Shown in pieces: positions 27,872-35,992 of a DNA stretch of 64,000 nucleotides. Source of the stretch: Desulfuromonadaceae bacterium (GTDB lineage: Bacteria; Desulfobacterota; Desulfuromonadia; Desulfuromonadales; Desulfuromonadaceae). The notes beneath the pieces were generated by a model. That model saw only the letters and a list, made by a program, of their open reading frames with translations. It did no database searches and was not told the DNA's origin. The stretch lies in the NCBI GenBank assembly GCA_016936455.1, contig JAFGXV010000029.1:57717-121716 (forward strand). The letters are read 5' to 3'. Position 1 is the stretch's first letter. Each line of letters starts with the position of its first letter. The position numbers and the translations under genes were made by a program.

Positions 27872-28687
27872 TCAGTGCTGTCCCAGCTCCCGCGACCGCC
27901 CGGCTGCCCGCGCGACGGCTTCAATAACCGTCGCCCGCAAACCGCCCTGCTCCAGCGCGCGCACCGCTGCGATGGTCGTTCCCGCCGGGCTGCACACCCG
28001 CTCACGCAGGATCGCCGGATGCTCCTGCTCCTGCAGCACCATCTGCGCTGCACCGCTGACAGTCTGGGCCGCCAGATTCAAGGCCACATCGCGCGGCAAC
28101 CCTTCCAGCACCCCCCCGTCCGCCAGCGCCTCGATCAGCATAAAGACATAGGCCGGACCCGAACCGGACAGGCCCGTCACCGCATCCATCAGGGATTCCT
28201 TGACCACCTCAACCGTTCCCACAGCGGCAAACAGCTGACAACTCAGCGCTTCATCCTCCGACGTGGCATGACGACCGCGACAGATTCCCGCTGCCCCGAC
28301 ACCGATCAACGCCGGCGTGTTCGGCATCACCCGCACCACGCGTGGCCGGCCGCCCAGCAGCTGCTCAATGCGGGCCGTCGACACCCCCGCCAGCATGGAC
28401 ACCAGGCAGTGCTCGGCGCTGAACCCATCGGCCAGCGGTACCAGCGCGGCCTCCAACGCCTGAGGTTTGACCGCCAGCAGAATCAGCCGCTGCGTGGCAA
28501 CCAGTTCCTCACTGCTCGCCGTCACGGCAACGCCGTAGCGCTGCTGAAGAACATCGCGCCGCTGGGGCAACAGCTCTACCACCATCAGATTTTCCGGGCG
28601 GGCTCCCGCCGCCAGCAGGCCACGGATCAACGCCTCGGCCATATTGCCGCCACCAACAAATCCCACCTTTATGTCACACATCTGCAT
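27872..28687 (-). CDS. proC: Pyrroline-5-carboxylate reductase
   Basis: A 271-residue NADPH enzyme for the last step of proline synthesis. The N-terminal Rossmann motif VGFVGGGNMAEALIRGLL, the central VRVMPNTPALIGVGAAG and the C-terminal DAVTGLSGSGPAYVFMLIEA and SPAGTTIAAV motifs are all present. The length is normal. AAAGGAG precedes the ATG at 28687. It lies 94 nt downstream of mshQ and may be read from the msh transcript, as no terminator is seen between them. Confidence 0.95.
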   Translation of the reverse strand: MQMCDIKVGFVGGGNMAEALIRGLLAAGARPENLMVVELLPQRRDVLQQRYGVAVTASSEELVATQRLILLAVKPQALEAALVPLADGFSAEHCLVSMLAGVSTARIEQLLGGRPRVVRVMPNTPALIGVGAAGICRGRHATSEDEALSCQLFAAVGTVEVVKESLMDAVTGLSGSGPAYVFMLIEALADGGVLEGLPRDVALNLAAQTVSGAAQMVLQEQEHPAILRERVCSPAGTTIAAVRALEQGGLRATVIEAVARAAGRSRELGQH

Positions 28688-28781
28688 CAGGGCTCTCCTT
28701 TATTCTCAAGCGGGCTGTCCAGCCAGCGACCGCTTTTTGCGCTCACAGCATACACGCCGCTCAACCCACTGTCACGGTCGA

Positions 28782-31340
28782 TCAGCGCCAGGTGGTTTCG
28801 CGTAGATAGATCACGCGCTCGCTGCCTTTGTAGATACCGAAGGTGGCGCGAGCGACAGGATTATCATCGGTGCCGTCACCATCCCAGTCAAACTGCAGCC
28901 AGGGAAAAGTGGTCACATCCACCGTCACATCCACCCAACCATCGCCGCCTGAGCCAGGAGCCGAGAAAGCCAGTCGACTGCTCCCCAAGCTAAACGGAGA
29001 GTCACTGATCGTTCCCTGAGTGGTCTTTCCCTCCTTGACCTGAATGGCGCTGTCCCCGCTGACCGCCGTTTCAACCGCGCTATCCAGTAACAAGTCCGTT
29101 ACGACCAACGTGGTGCAGTTGTCCTGCGCATTGGTCACAAACGCCGTCCCGTTAAAGTACTCCGTCACCATCGGCAACGACAGCGGCAGCAACTCAGAGC
29201 CGTGTGCACTGATCAGGCGCAGCCGGCCATGGAGCAGACGGGTCGCCTCCCCCGTGGCATCGCCATGATCGTTGATGCCGTCGTTGTCGGTATCCATATC
29301 GAGAAGCTTAATCGTCACCCCGTCTTGGTCCTCCACCGCAACCCCAAAGCGGCTATCAGCAAACGGTCCATCCGGAGGGTTCTGCCGATTTCGGTTTAAT
29401 GTGACCTCAAACTGCGCCTGCCCGGCGGTCGCGTCAGACCACCCATTCAGCGGCGTAAAACCAGTAAACTCGATGGTGTCTTTATCGATGGTAGTCAAAA
29501 GACCGGCAGGATCTGTTCCCTGAACAGCAAGATCAAAGTCAGCGGCATCAATTCTGGCGTAATCCCCTTGGTAATTGGCTGTTGTTGCAGCAGCAGCATT
29601 TTGGGCAACCAGGGTAAAATCGAAGGTCACATCCTGATCCATATAGGTAAAACTCGCGGCATCAGAACATCCGGGCGTCAGGTCGCCTTGGACAAGTCTG
29701 AAATGGTCGGGGATAAAGCGGCCGAAGCCCGTGTTTTCCAGCACCACGGGCACCTCTTGGCTGCCGAATTGGCAACCGTACATCCCGCCGGACAGGCTGT
29801 TGGAAAAATCCTCGCTACACTGCCCCTTAACCTGGTCAACCTGGGTAAAGGTATCATCGTAAACACCGTATGCCAAAAAGCCGAAATGCCCCACTTCGCT
29901 GTAGGTAAAATCCCCTGTCGCTTCGGCGCTGGCCGCGGTGGCCGCTGCAAAGCTGCCACTCAGAACACCGGCCTGAGTGGAACCGATGAGTTTGGTGTTA
30001 TCCACGACCAATGTGCCGTCGTAACCGGCGGCCGCGCTGCCATCGCCGCGATGGGCAATCGCCTTGAGATCAAAGGTCTCCCCGGTCTTGATAGTCGAAC
30101 CAATAATGCCGGGGTTATTGGCGGCATCTGAGCTGAGGGTAAAATAGAGCGGCCGAATGGCGAAATTATCAGACGAAAAGGTTTCCAGTAGCGGCTCATC
30201 TTCCATGCCCTCAACTTGCTGAGTCGGCCGGATGCGGACCTTGACATCCCTGAGAGATTGTTCGCACGTAAATGTGACACGGGTATCATCCGGGACAAAT
30301 GAGATGACCTGCGCAGCGGTTACTGCCGCCTCCGAAACAGTGTTCACCAGATCCACCGCCAGCGTGCCGGTAAAACCCGTTGGCGCCAGCAGTTGAAGGG
30401 AAAACGGCACGCCGGTTAACTTGGTGTAGATGGGACCGCCAAGTTCCTGACCAGATTCGACCGCATCGAATGCACAGTCATGGAAAATCATCTGGTCGGC
30501 GATTCCACCACCGGTATTGACAAACTGGGTTGGCTGATCCGAAAACGGAGAAAAGGTATCTTTAAAGCTCACAGTGCCCTCGGTACCGTAACGAAACGTC
30601 AGGAGCACCTGACCAGTAAACGTCACCTCTTCCAGACCATCAGTCCATCCGACGTCTGGCAGGGGAACCGTTATTTCAGTCCCATAAAGTGTACTGCACG
30701 TCTCGTCCGCACAGGCCTGAAGAGTTACCGCTTCCGCAGCACAGGTGAGTCCAGAGCCATCATGGATAAATTTAAAACGGTCAATCTCAGGAAGAGAACC
30801 TGAATTCGTTTCCCCGTAGGTATTATCCTGATTATGCCCCGTTTCAACCCAGCTGCTGCCACCATCAGGAAGTCGGTAAAACTCCCTCTGGCCGCTATTG
30901 GCTTTGGTAACGATATGCTCATCAATAACGCTTACAATACTTTGGCAAGCTTCATAGTCATTATTATAAAATATCGTATCTGTTCCTGTTACGTTTATAT
31001 AATCAGAGACCAACTCATCTGGGCCATAAACTGTCAAATCGAATTGTTCATTATTGGCTAAACCATCTAACTGCGTGACCACCCAGGTGGAAGAGCCATC
31101 ATAACTGACAGTGCTACTTTGTTCTGTTGTTCCAGACTTCGTGGAGTAATGCAAAGAAACCTCATAATCACCAACGGGCGCTGAGGACGTAAAATATATT
31201 TCGACGTTTTCGTTTTTGGTATTAAACTCATTAATAAATGCCGTACCATAGCTGGTCGAACAGTCCGCCGTCGCACTGGACGGAATTAACACGCCGAATA
31301 AAAACAGAAAAAGTACAAAATCTGTCAATCGTTTAATCAT
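28782..31340 (-). CDS. mshQ: MSHA adhesin/tip protein MshQ (DUF6701 type)
   Basis: An 852-residue secreted protein with a signal peptide (residues 1-25, ending SSATAD). Residues about 28-165 resemble a lamin-tail-like beta domain: FINEFN...NVEIYF at the start and SGQREFYRLPDGG...W near the end. The rest (about 230-850) is a long beta-rich DUF6701 region with calcium-like DMDTDNDGINDHGD near 690, typical of MshQ at the end of MSHA operons. The 5' third is much more AT-rich than the rest. It overlaps mshP by 8 nt. It is probably displayed with the pilus. Confidence 0.78.
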   Translation of the reverse strand: MIKRLTDFVLFLFLFGVLIPSSATADCSTSYGTAFINEFNTKNENVEIYFTSSAPVGDYEVSLHYSTKSGTTEQSSTVSYDGSSTWVVTQLDGLANNEQFDLTVYGPDELVSDYINVTGTDTIFYNNDYEACQSIVSVIDEHIVTKANSGQREFYRLPDGGSSWVETGHNQDNTYGETNSGSLPEIDRFKFIHDGSGLTCAAEAVTLQACADETCSTLYGTEITVPLPDVGWTDGLEEVTFTGQVLLTFRYGTEGTVSFKDTFSPFSDQPTQFVNTGGGIADQMIFHDCAFDAVESGQELGGPIYTKLTGVPFSLQLLAPTGFTGTLAVDLVNTVSEAAVTAAQVISFVPDDTRVTFTCEQSLRDVKVRIRPTQQVEGMEDEPLLETFSSDNFAIRPLYFTLSSDAANNPGIIGSTIKTGETFDLKAIAHRGDGSAAAGYDGTLVVDNTKLIGSTQAGVLSGSFAAATAASAEATGDFTYSEVGHFGFLAYGVYDDTFTQVDQVKGQCSEDFSNSLSGGMYGCQFGSQEVPVVLENTGFGRFIPDHFRLVQGDLTPGCSDAASFTYMDQDVTFDFTLVAQNAAAATTANYQGDYARIDAADFDLAVQGTDPAGLLTTIDKDTIEFTGFTPLNGWSDATAGQAQFEVTLNRNRQNPPDGPFADSRFGVAVEDQDGVTIKLLDMDTDNDGINDHGDATGEATRLLHGRLRLISAHGSELLPLSLPMVTEYFNGTAFVTNAQDNCTTLVVTDLLLDSAVETAVSGDSAIQVKEGKTTQGTISDSPFSLGSSRLAFSAPGSGGDGWVDVTVDVTTFPWLQFDWDGDGTDDNPVARATFGIYKGSERVIYLRETTWR

Positions 31341-31743
31341 TGATCGTCACCATCAGCGTGCGGGAAACATAGTCGGCATCCGCCGCAGTCAACCCGGTGG
31401 ATTCGGCCCGACTTTTGATCTGAGAGAGGACGTGGCTCTCTCCAGCCTCCGATACGGTGGCCTGATCAACCACCTCGACCGTTACGCGGCAGCCCGTCTC
31501 TTCAACAACAAAAGTCTCGGGCACTGAAACCGTCGGCGGACTACCCACAGAAATCCGGTTCACCACCCATTCAACGCCGGCTCTGGCCGCCTGGTAGGCG
31601 CGGGCCTGCTGCAGGGCCAGTGTCGACGTGCTTTGCTGCACCGTGAACATGGTCACCATGTAGACACCGAGCAACGCCAGAACCACCAGAATAAAGATGG
31701 CCTGAACCAGGGTAAAACCCGACTGATTGCCCGCTAACTTCAT
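31333..31743 (-). CDS. mshP: MSHA minor pilin-like protein MshP
   Basis: A 136-residue prepilin-like protein. QSGFTLVQAIFILVVLALLG near the N-terminus is a class III signal with the Gly-Phe cleavage site, but the usual Glu5 is Gln (FTLVQ), as in PilX/MshP-type minor components. The remainder has one cysteine and short beta segments. The start at 31743 (MKLAGNQSGFT) is preferred over the longer frame to 31830, which overlaps mshO. It lies between mshO and mshQ. Confidence 0.8.
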   Translation of the reverse strand: MKLAGNQSGFTLVQAIFILVVLALLGVYMVTMFTVQQSTSTLALQQARAYQAARAGVEWVVNRISVGSPPTVSVPETFVVEETGCRVTVEVVDQATVSEAGESHVLSQIKSRAESTGLTAADADYVSRTLMVTIND

Positions 31744-31756
31744 GGTAAAAGCCCTT

Positions 31757-32599
31757 TCACGGCGCGTTGTCCACATGCACCTGATGCAGCAGGCGGATGC
31801 GTTCGCCCTGCTCCTCCAGAACAAGCTCAATCGTCACCAACCCGGCGCGGCTGGGCGTTCCGGCATCGTAGTGAAACACCAGCGACTCGACATGTTGCGC
31901 CACCAGCACGCCGATGGTGGTGGCGGCTGGAGGGGGACCAGGATCATTGTCAATATCGTCGCCATGATAGGCATAACGTTTCAACTGACCTTCTTCGAGA
32001 TGATAGCTGATGGCCTCATCGACCAGAAAAAACCGCTGGGTCGGAGAGGGCAGGGGAAATGGTTCGGCGGGATTCAGTGTCATCACGACCGTATCCGGAT
32101 CATAGGTCCCCTGAGTGCGATTATTCCAGTCCCCCTCCTCCTCATCATCATCACGGTAGGCATTGTTATTGATCGCTGCCGTTGCGCTCAAATTGTAAAT
32201 CACCACATCATAAACAACCGCATCCTGGGCATGACGCAGTCCTCCCAGCACCTCGAAGCTGTCATCCTGCGCTGTAAAATCGAGAATGTCTTCCGTGCCG
32301 TCACCCAGAGCGCGGCGATAACGTCCGCCATCGACAACGTGCAACAGCTCCAGCCCCCGATTCCCATCAAAGCGACGCACACTGTTCGGCAGCGCCGCCC
32401 GAATATCGCGCTGCATCCGGCGCAGGGCCATTTCCGCCTGATCCACCAGCTCGGCGCGCCGCTCCAAATCGAGATAACCTTCGGTAGGGCGGGAAATAAA
32501 CTGACCGCCCAACGCCGTGAGAATGCCGACGATCACAATCGTCACCACCAGTTCGACCAGGGTAAAGCCGTGGCTGTTTTGGCACCCTCTCACCATCAA
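31757..32599 (-). CDS. mshO: MSHA minor pilin MshO
   Basis: A 280-residue prepilin with HGFTLVELVVTIVIVGILTAL near residue 10; Gly-Phe cleavage and Glu5 are intact. The large globular C-terminal part has the PilW/MshO-like ERRAELVDQAEMALRRMQRDIRAALPNSVR helix start. Such large minor pilins sit at the fibre tip or prime assembly. It overlaps mshD by 4 nt. Confidence 0.85.
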   Translation of the reverse strand: MMVRGCQNSHGFTLVELVVTIVIVGILTALGGQFISRPTEGYLDLERRAELVDQAEMALRRMQRDIRAALPNSVRRFDGNRGLELLHVVDGGRYRRALGDGTEDILDFTAQDDSFEVLGGLRHAQDAVVYDVVIYNLSATAAINNNAYRDDDEEEGDWNNRTQGTYDPDTVVMTLNPAEPFPLPSPTQRFFLVDEAISYHLEEGQLKRYAYHGDDIDNDPGPPPAATTIGVLVAQHVESLVFHYDAGTPSRAGLVTIELVLEEQGERIRLLHQVHVDNAP

Positions 32600-33099
32600 T
32601 ACTCCGTCCGGTAGCCGACCAGCGTCAGGTCAACCTCATTGCCATAACGAACCCGGACGCTGATCTTCTTGGCGGTATCGCTGCCAGCCGGGCCGAAATC
32701 CGTAATGGGTTCAATTTCGACGGTCACCTGGTAACCGGCCAGAGACGTCATCTCCGCCCCGTTCTGATCCTGAGGCGGCGACTGATCGTTGATCCCATAG
32801 GGGGCATCTTTGTCATAATCATCCACGTCATCCAGATCGGCGCGGCCCGTCTCAACCGGCCCGCCGGGATCGCTGTAAGCCTGCAGCTCAATCTCTTCCA
32901 GATAGGCTTCGGCAATCGCTACCGCCTGATGCTGGATCATGGGATCGGCACTGTGGCCCGTGGTGTAATTCATCACCGTGAGCACGCCAGCCAGAGCAAT
33001 CGAAATAATCACGATGGAAACGATCAGCTCCACCAGCGTGACCCCGCGCTGGGTGCGCAGACCGCGTCGTTGCCCCTTCCTGTCTACTGTGTCACGCAT
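32596..33099 (-). CDS. mshD: MSHA minor pilin MshD
   Basis: A 167-residue prepilin with RGVTLVELIVSIVIISIALAGVL; Gly-Val replaces Gly-Phe at the cleavage site and Glu5 is kept. The body is acidic with many Asp (DLDDVDDYDKDAPYG), which could bind calcium. The start at 33099 has a GGAGGG RBS at good spacing; the longer frame to 33114 is less likely. It overlaps the mshC end by about 16 nt. Confidence 0.82.
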   Translation of the reverse strand: MRDTVDRKGQRRGLRTQRGVTLVELIVSIVIISIALAGVLTVMNYTTGHSADPMIQHQAVAIAEAYLEEIELQAYSDPGGPVETGRADLDDVDDYDKDAPYGINDQSPPQDQNGAEMTSLAGYQVTVEIEPITDFGPAGSDTAKKISVRVRYGNEVDLTLVGYRTEY

Positions 33100-33521
33100 C
33101 CGGTTTCCCTCCACAGCGTGATCCCCGAGCCGGCATACCCGATGTTCTCTTTTTTCGGAGCGGCAACCAGCGCCCGGCCCAGGGCATCAAACACCAGCGT
33201 TTCCGCAGTCAACGCCATGGGAGCCGGCTTGGCATTAACAAAATCTCCGCCAGACGGATGCACAACGAAAGTTCCATCGTCAAGGGTCAGGGCAAAACCA
33301 CCGCTACCGATCACCACCCGCACCTCAGCACCGCAGGCGACCGCCTTCTTGTGGGCGTAGCGCAAGGCGCTCACCAACTCGCTGTGAAAAGCGCGCTGTT
33401 TGTAAAAATCGAGATCGAAAAAACGTGGCGCCGCGACTGCGGCCAGAATGCCAAGCACAACAATGACCACTACCAGTTCAACCAGTGTGAATCCACGCTG
33501 TTTTGAAGCGAGTCGGGTCAT
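33084..33521 (-). CDS. mshC: MSHA minor pilin MshC (GspH-like)
   Basis: A 145-residue prepilin with QRGFTLVELVVVIVVLGILAAVA; Glu5 is intact. The helix continues with RFFDLDFYKQRAFHSELVSALRYAHKKAVACG, typical of MshC/GspH pseudopilins. The ATG at 33521 (MTRLASKQ) has AAAGG upstream; the frame stays open to 33791 through the pilin gene but has no matching start. It is the first gene after the hairpin at 33556. Confidence 0.83.
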   Translation of the reverse strand: MTRLASKQRGFTLVELVVVIVVLGILAAVAAPRFFDLDFYKQRAFHSELVSALRYAHKKAVACGAEVRVVIGSGGFALTLDDGTFVVHPSGGDFVNAKPAPMALTAETLVFDALGRALVAAPKKENIGYAGSGITLWRETGCVTQ

Positions 33522-33555
33522 GGGCTGGCCTTTGGGAAGAGACAGGCTTACGTCT

Positions 33556-33581
33556 GGCGGGCCGACCGCAATCGGCCCACC
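33556..33581 (-). promoter_or_regulatory. Intercistronic hairpin after the pilin genes
   Basis: On the minus-strand transcript GGTGGGCCGA and TCGGCCCGCC pair over 10 bp (one G-U) around a 6-nt loop, with no T run after. This suits an mRNA 3' stabiliser or weak attenuator separating abundant pilin mRNA from minor pilin genes. Confidence 0.5.
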
Positions 33582-33597
33582 AGATTCGAATGGAAAA

Positions 33598-34116
33598 TCA
33601 GTAGTTCCAGCTGTAGGTCGAAACCGGCGACAGCACCAGACCGGCCGTTTCGCCCGCACCGCTGACCACGCCATCCTCATCGACGCGAACAATGTGGAAA
33701 CGCAGCGTTCGCGGGCTGGTACCACTGCCACCACTGAGAACATCGTCATTTTTGAACACGTAAACCAGCTCATGGTTCTCGGCATCGTCAAACCAGGCCC
33801 CGCGATCTGTGCTATTCGACACCACCCCCAGATAAGCCTCCGGCTTTTCGATCAGCAGATCCTGCATCGGGTACAGACGATCGGCTTCCACGGTGCCATC
33901 GTAGGCCCATTTGGCCATGTCATCGCCATTGATGATGCCTTGGGCCATGCGCAACGACAGGGCACTGCGCAGATTGCCCAGAACCCCTTTGACCGACGAG
34001 GCCTCGGCCTGCTTGGTCACCTCGATGAACTTCGGCACCGCCACCGCCGCCAGCAGCGACAGGACCACCAGAACGACAACCAGCTCAATGAGGGTGAAAC
34101 CTTTTTGATTTCTCAT
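33598..34116 (-). CDS. Second type IVa pilin of the MSHA locus (MshB/MshA-like)
   Basis: A 172-residue prepilin beginning MRNQKGFTLIELVVVLVVLS; Gly-Phe cleavage and Glu5 are intact. The GC content is that of the chromosome (39 of 60 in 33601-33660). The body ends WFDDAENHELVYVFKNDDV and a short beta tail without a C-terminal disulfide. It lies 57 nt downstream of mshA. By position and class it could be a minor pilin of MshB type or an alternative major subunit; sequence alone does not decide. Confidence 0.8.
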   Translation of the reverse strand: MRNQKGFTLIELVVVLVVLSLLAAVAVPKFIEVTKQAEASSVKGVLGNLRSALSLRMAQGIINGDDMAKWAYDGTVEADRLYPMQDLLIEKPEAYLGVVSNSTDRGAWFDDAENHELVYVFKNDDVLSGGSGTSPRTLRFHIVRVDEDGVVSGAGETAGLVLSPVSTYSWNY

Positions 34117-34172
34117 AACTGCCTCATCACTGAAAATGACTATTCACGAACCGGCAACAATCGAATCGACCA

Positions 34173-34616
34173 TTATTCAACTGCACCAACACTTGCTGGA
34201 TTGTCTTCAGACAGCGCTTCTGTGTAAGTGAAAGACCACTTTGTGCGGCCATCACTGTAAACCTTAACAGTTCCAGCACTATCAACACCAGCCGCAACTT
34301 CGGTGAAATCAAAATCAGTATCACTTAAACCAGCGGCAGCGCATATGCCATCTTCATCCGCTGTCGGATATCCAAACTTCATTGTAACATCTTTATCTTC
34401 CATTTTAACCGTAGCTGGACTTGTACCAACTAAGAGCCACTTAGCATGCGCCAATGCCATAGCAGAAGCGACAGAACCACGTGCTCCTTGAACAGCCGCC
34501 TTCTCCGCATCATCTTGGACATCAATAAACTTCGGCACCGCCACCGCAGACAGAATCCCCAGAATCACGATGACAACGATGAGCTCAATGAGGGTAAAAC
34601 CTTTCTGATTGTTCAT
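34173..34616 (-). CDS. mshA: Major MSHA pilin MshA
   Basis: A 147-residue prepilin with NNQKGFTLIELIVVIVILGI at the N-terminus and the VPKFIDVQDDAEKAAVQGARG helix found in Vibrio MshA pilins. The FGYPTADEDGI stretch later also fits MshA. Only one Cys (in GICAAAG) is present, so there is no disulfide loop. The start at 34616 is chosen for the short class III leader. The gene is AT-rich compared with both neighbours (28 GC of 60 at 34201-34260). It has a 145-nt upstream gap that may hold its own promoter. Confidence 0.85.
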   Translation of the reverse strand: MNNQKGFTLIELIVVIVILGILSAVAVPKFIDVQDDAEKAAVQGARGSVASAMALAHAKWLLVGTSPATVKMEDKDVTMKFGYPTADEDGICAAAGLSDTDFDFTEVAAGVDSAGTVKVYSDGRTKWSFTYTEALSEDNPASVGAVE

Positions 34617-34668
34617 GCGTAAACCTCTCTTCTCCAGTTCAAGTGATGTTGCGTATAAAAACGGATTC

Positions 34669-34678
34669 GACTTAAGTC
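34669..34678 (-). promoter_or_regulatory. Palindrome in the mshA upstream gap
   Basis: GACTTAAGTC is a perfect 10-bp palindrome about 53 nt before the mshA start, with a TATAC-like element between it and the gene. It may be an operator or part of a pilin promoter; no protein can be assigned. Confidence 0.25.
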
Positions 34679-34761
34679 CTAAGCCATCCACACACTCTGT
34701 GTCCGCGCCAAGCTAGCAAAACGGCTCCCGCCGAAGCCGCCGCAGTGGGGGCATTGCCGGC

Positions 34762-35991
34762 TCATCGACGCATCAAAGTACTCATGTTCCACATGGGCAA
34801 GAACACCCCTAAAGCCAGTACCAGCACCATGGCACCGATAATCACGATCAGAATCGGCTCGATGGCGCTGGTGAGGTTTTTCACCTCGTAGGCAACCTCG
34901 CGCTCGTAAAAGCCGGCCACCTCGAGCAGCATGGTCTCGACATTGCCGCTCTCTTCACCCACGGCCAGCATCTGCAACACCAGCGGCGTGAACATGCGGG
35001 TGGCGGCGGCGCTGCGGGTGAGCGTTTCACCGCGTTCCAGATGGTTGCGCATGGCATCGAGATGCTGGGCGATAAAGCGATTCTCAATCGCCCGCGCCGT
35101 GTAGGCCAGTGCCTGCACCAGCGGCACACCACTGCCATAGCCCATGGCGAAAGCGCGGGCAAAGCGGGCCAGGGTGGCACGGAACAGGATCGACCCCACC
35201 AGCGGCAGCCGCAGCTTGCTGCGATCCCATAGGAAAGCCCCGGACGCTGTCGCCAGGTATTTGCGCAGTGCCACGGCCATTACCAGCAGACCGGCCGCAA
35301 TGTGCGACCAGTAGGCAACGGAAAAATTCGAGATCGCCAGAATAATCCGGGTCGGCAGGGGCAGCGCCGCACCGAAACTCGCGAACACCTTGGCAAAGGT
35401 TGGAATAACGAACAGACTCAAAATCGCCATGGCGATCGCAATCGCCACCAGAACAAAGGTCGGGTAGCGCATGGCAGCCTTGATCTGCTCGCGGGTCTGT
35501 TTTTCGAACTCCAGATAGATCGCCAGCTGCTCGAAGGAGGCTTCGAGGTTGCCGCTGTTTTCGCCGACCTGCACCATGCGCGTCAGCAACGGCGGGAACA
35601 CCTCGGGGAATACCGACATGGCCCCAGCCAGATCGCGCCCGGATTCAAGACCGTCAATAACACCGGCCAGCGCCCGCTTGAGCATCTCGTTGTGGGAGGA
35701 CTCCACCAGCCCGTGCAAGGCACGGATCATGGGCACGCCGGATCGCGTCAGGGCATACATCTGGCGGCAGAACAAAATCAGATCGTCATTGCGCACCCGC
35801 TTGCGGCGCTTGCGCGCGGCGGCGAACGAAAATTCTTTTGTTTTGGCCGCCGGCGCCCCCTGCTCGATCTGGACCGGAATCAGACCGCTTTCCGACAACT
35901 GGGCGGCAACGGCGGCAGCGCTGGCCAGATCCATCTCACCTTCCACCGCTTCACCGCTACTGCGGCGCGCCCGGTACTGAAAGCGTGCCAT
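34762..35991 (-). CDS. mshG: MSHA inner-membrane platform protein MshG (PilC/GspF)
   Basis: A 409-residue GspF/PilC protein on which the pilus assembles. Two repeats of the T2SSF domain are seen (about 70-195 and 275-400), each with R-x-MY-LTRSGVPM-type (RQMYALTRSGVPM) or ARAFAMGYGSGVP starts and VGEESGN/VGENSGN signatures. Three hydrophobic segments are at about 170-195, 222-245 and 375-400. The end of mshE lies 1 nt upstream, so it is tightly coupled. Confidence 0.93.
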   Translation of the reverse strand: MARFQYRARRSSGEAVEGEMDLASAAAVAAQLSESGLIPVQIEQGAPAAKTKEFSFAAARKRRKRVRNDDLILFCRQMYALTRSGVPMIRALHGLVESSHNEMLKRALAGVIDGLESGRDLAGAMSVFPEVFPPLLTRMVQVGENSGNLEASFEQLAIYLEFEKQTREQIKAAMRYPTFVLVAIAIAMAILSLFVIPTFAKVFASFGAALPLPTRIILAISNFSVAYWSHIAAGLLVMAVALRKYLATASGAFLWDRSKLRLPLVGSILFRATLARFARAFAMGYGSGVPLVQALAYTARAIENRFIAQHLDAMRNHLERGETLTRSAAATRMFTPLVLQMLAVGEESGNVETMLLEVAGFYEREVAYEVKNLTSAIEPILIVIIGAMVLVLALGVFLPMWNMSTLMRR

Positions 35992-35992
35992 C

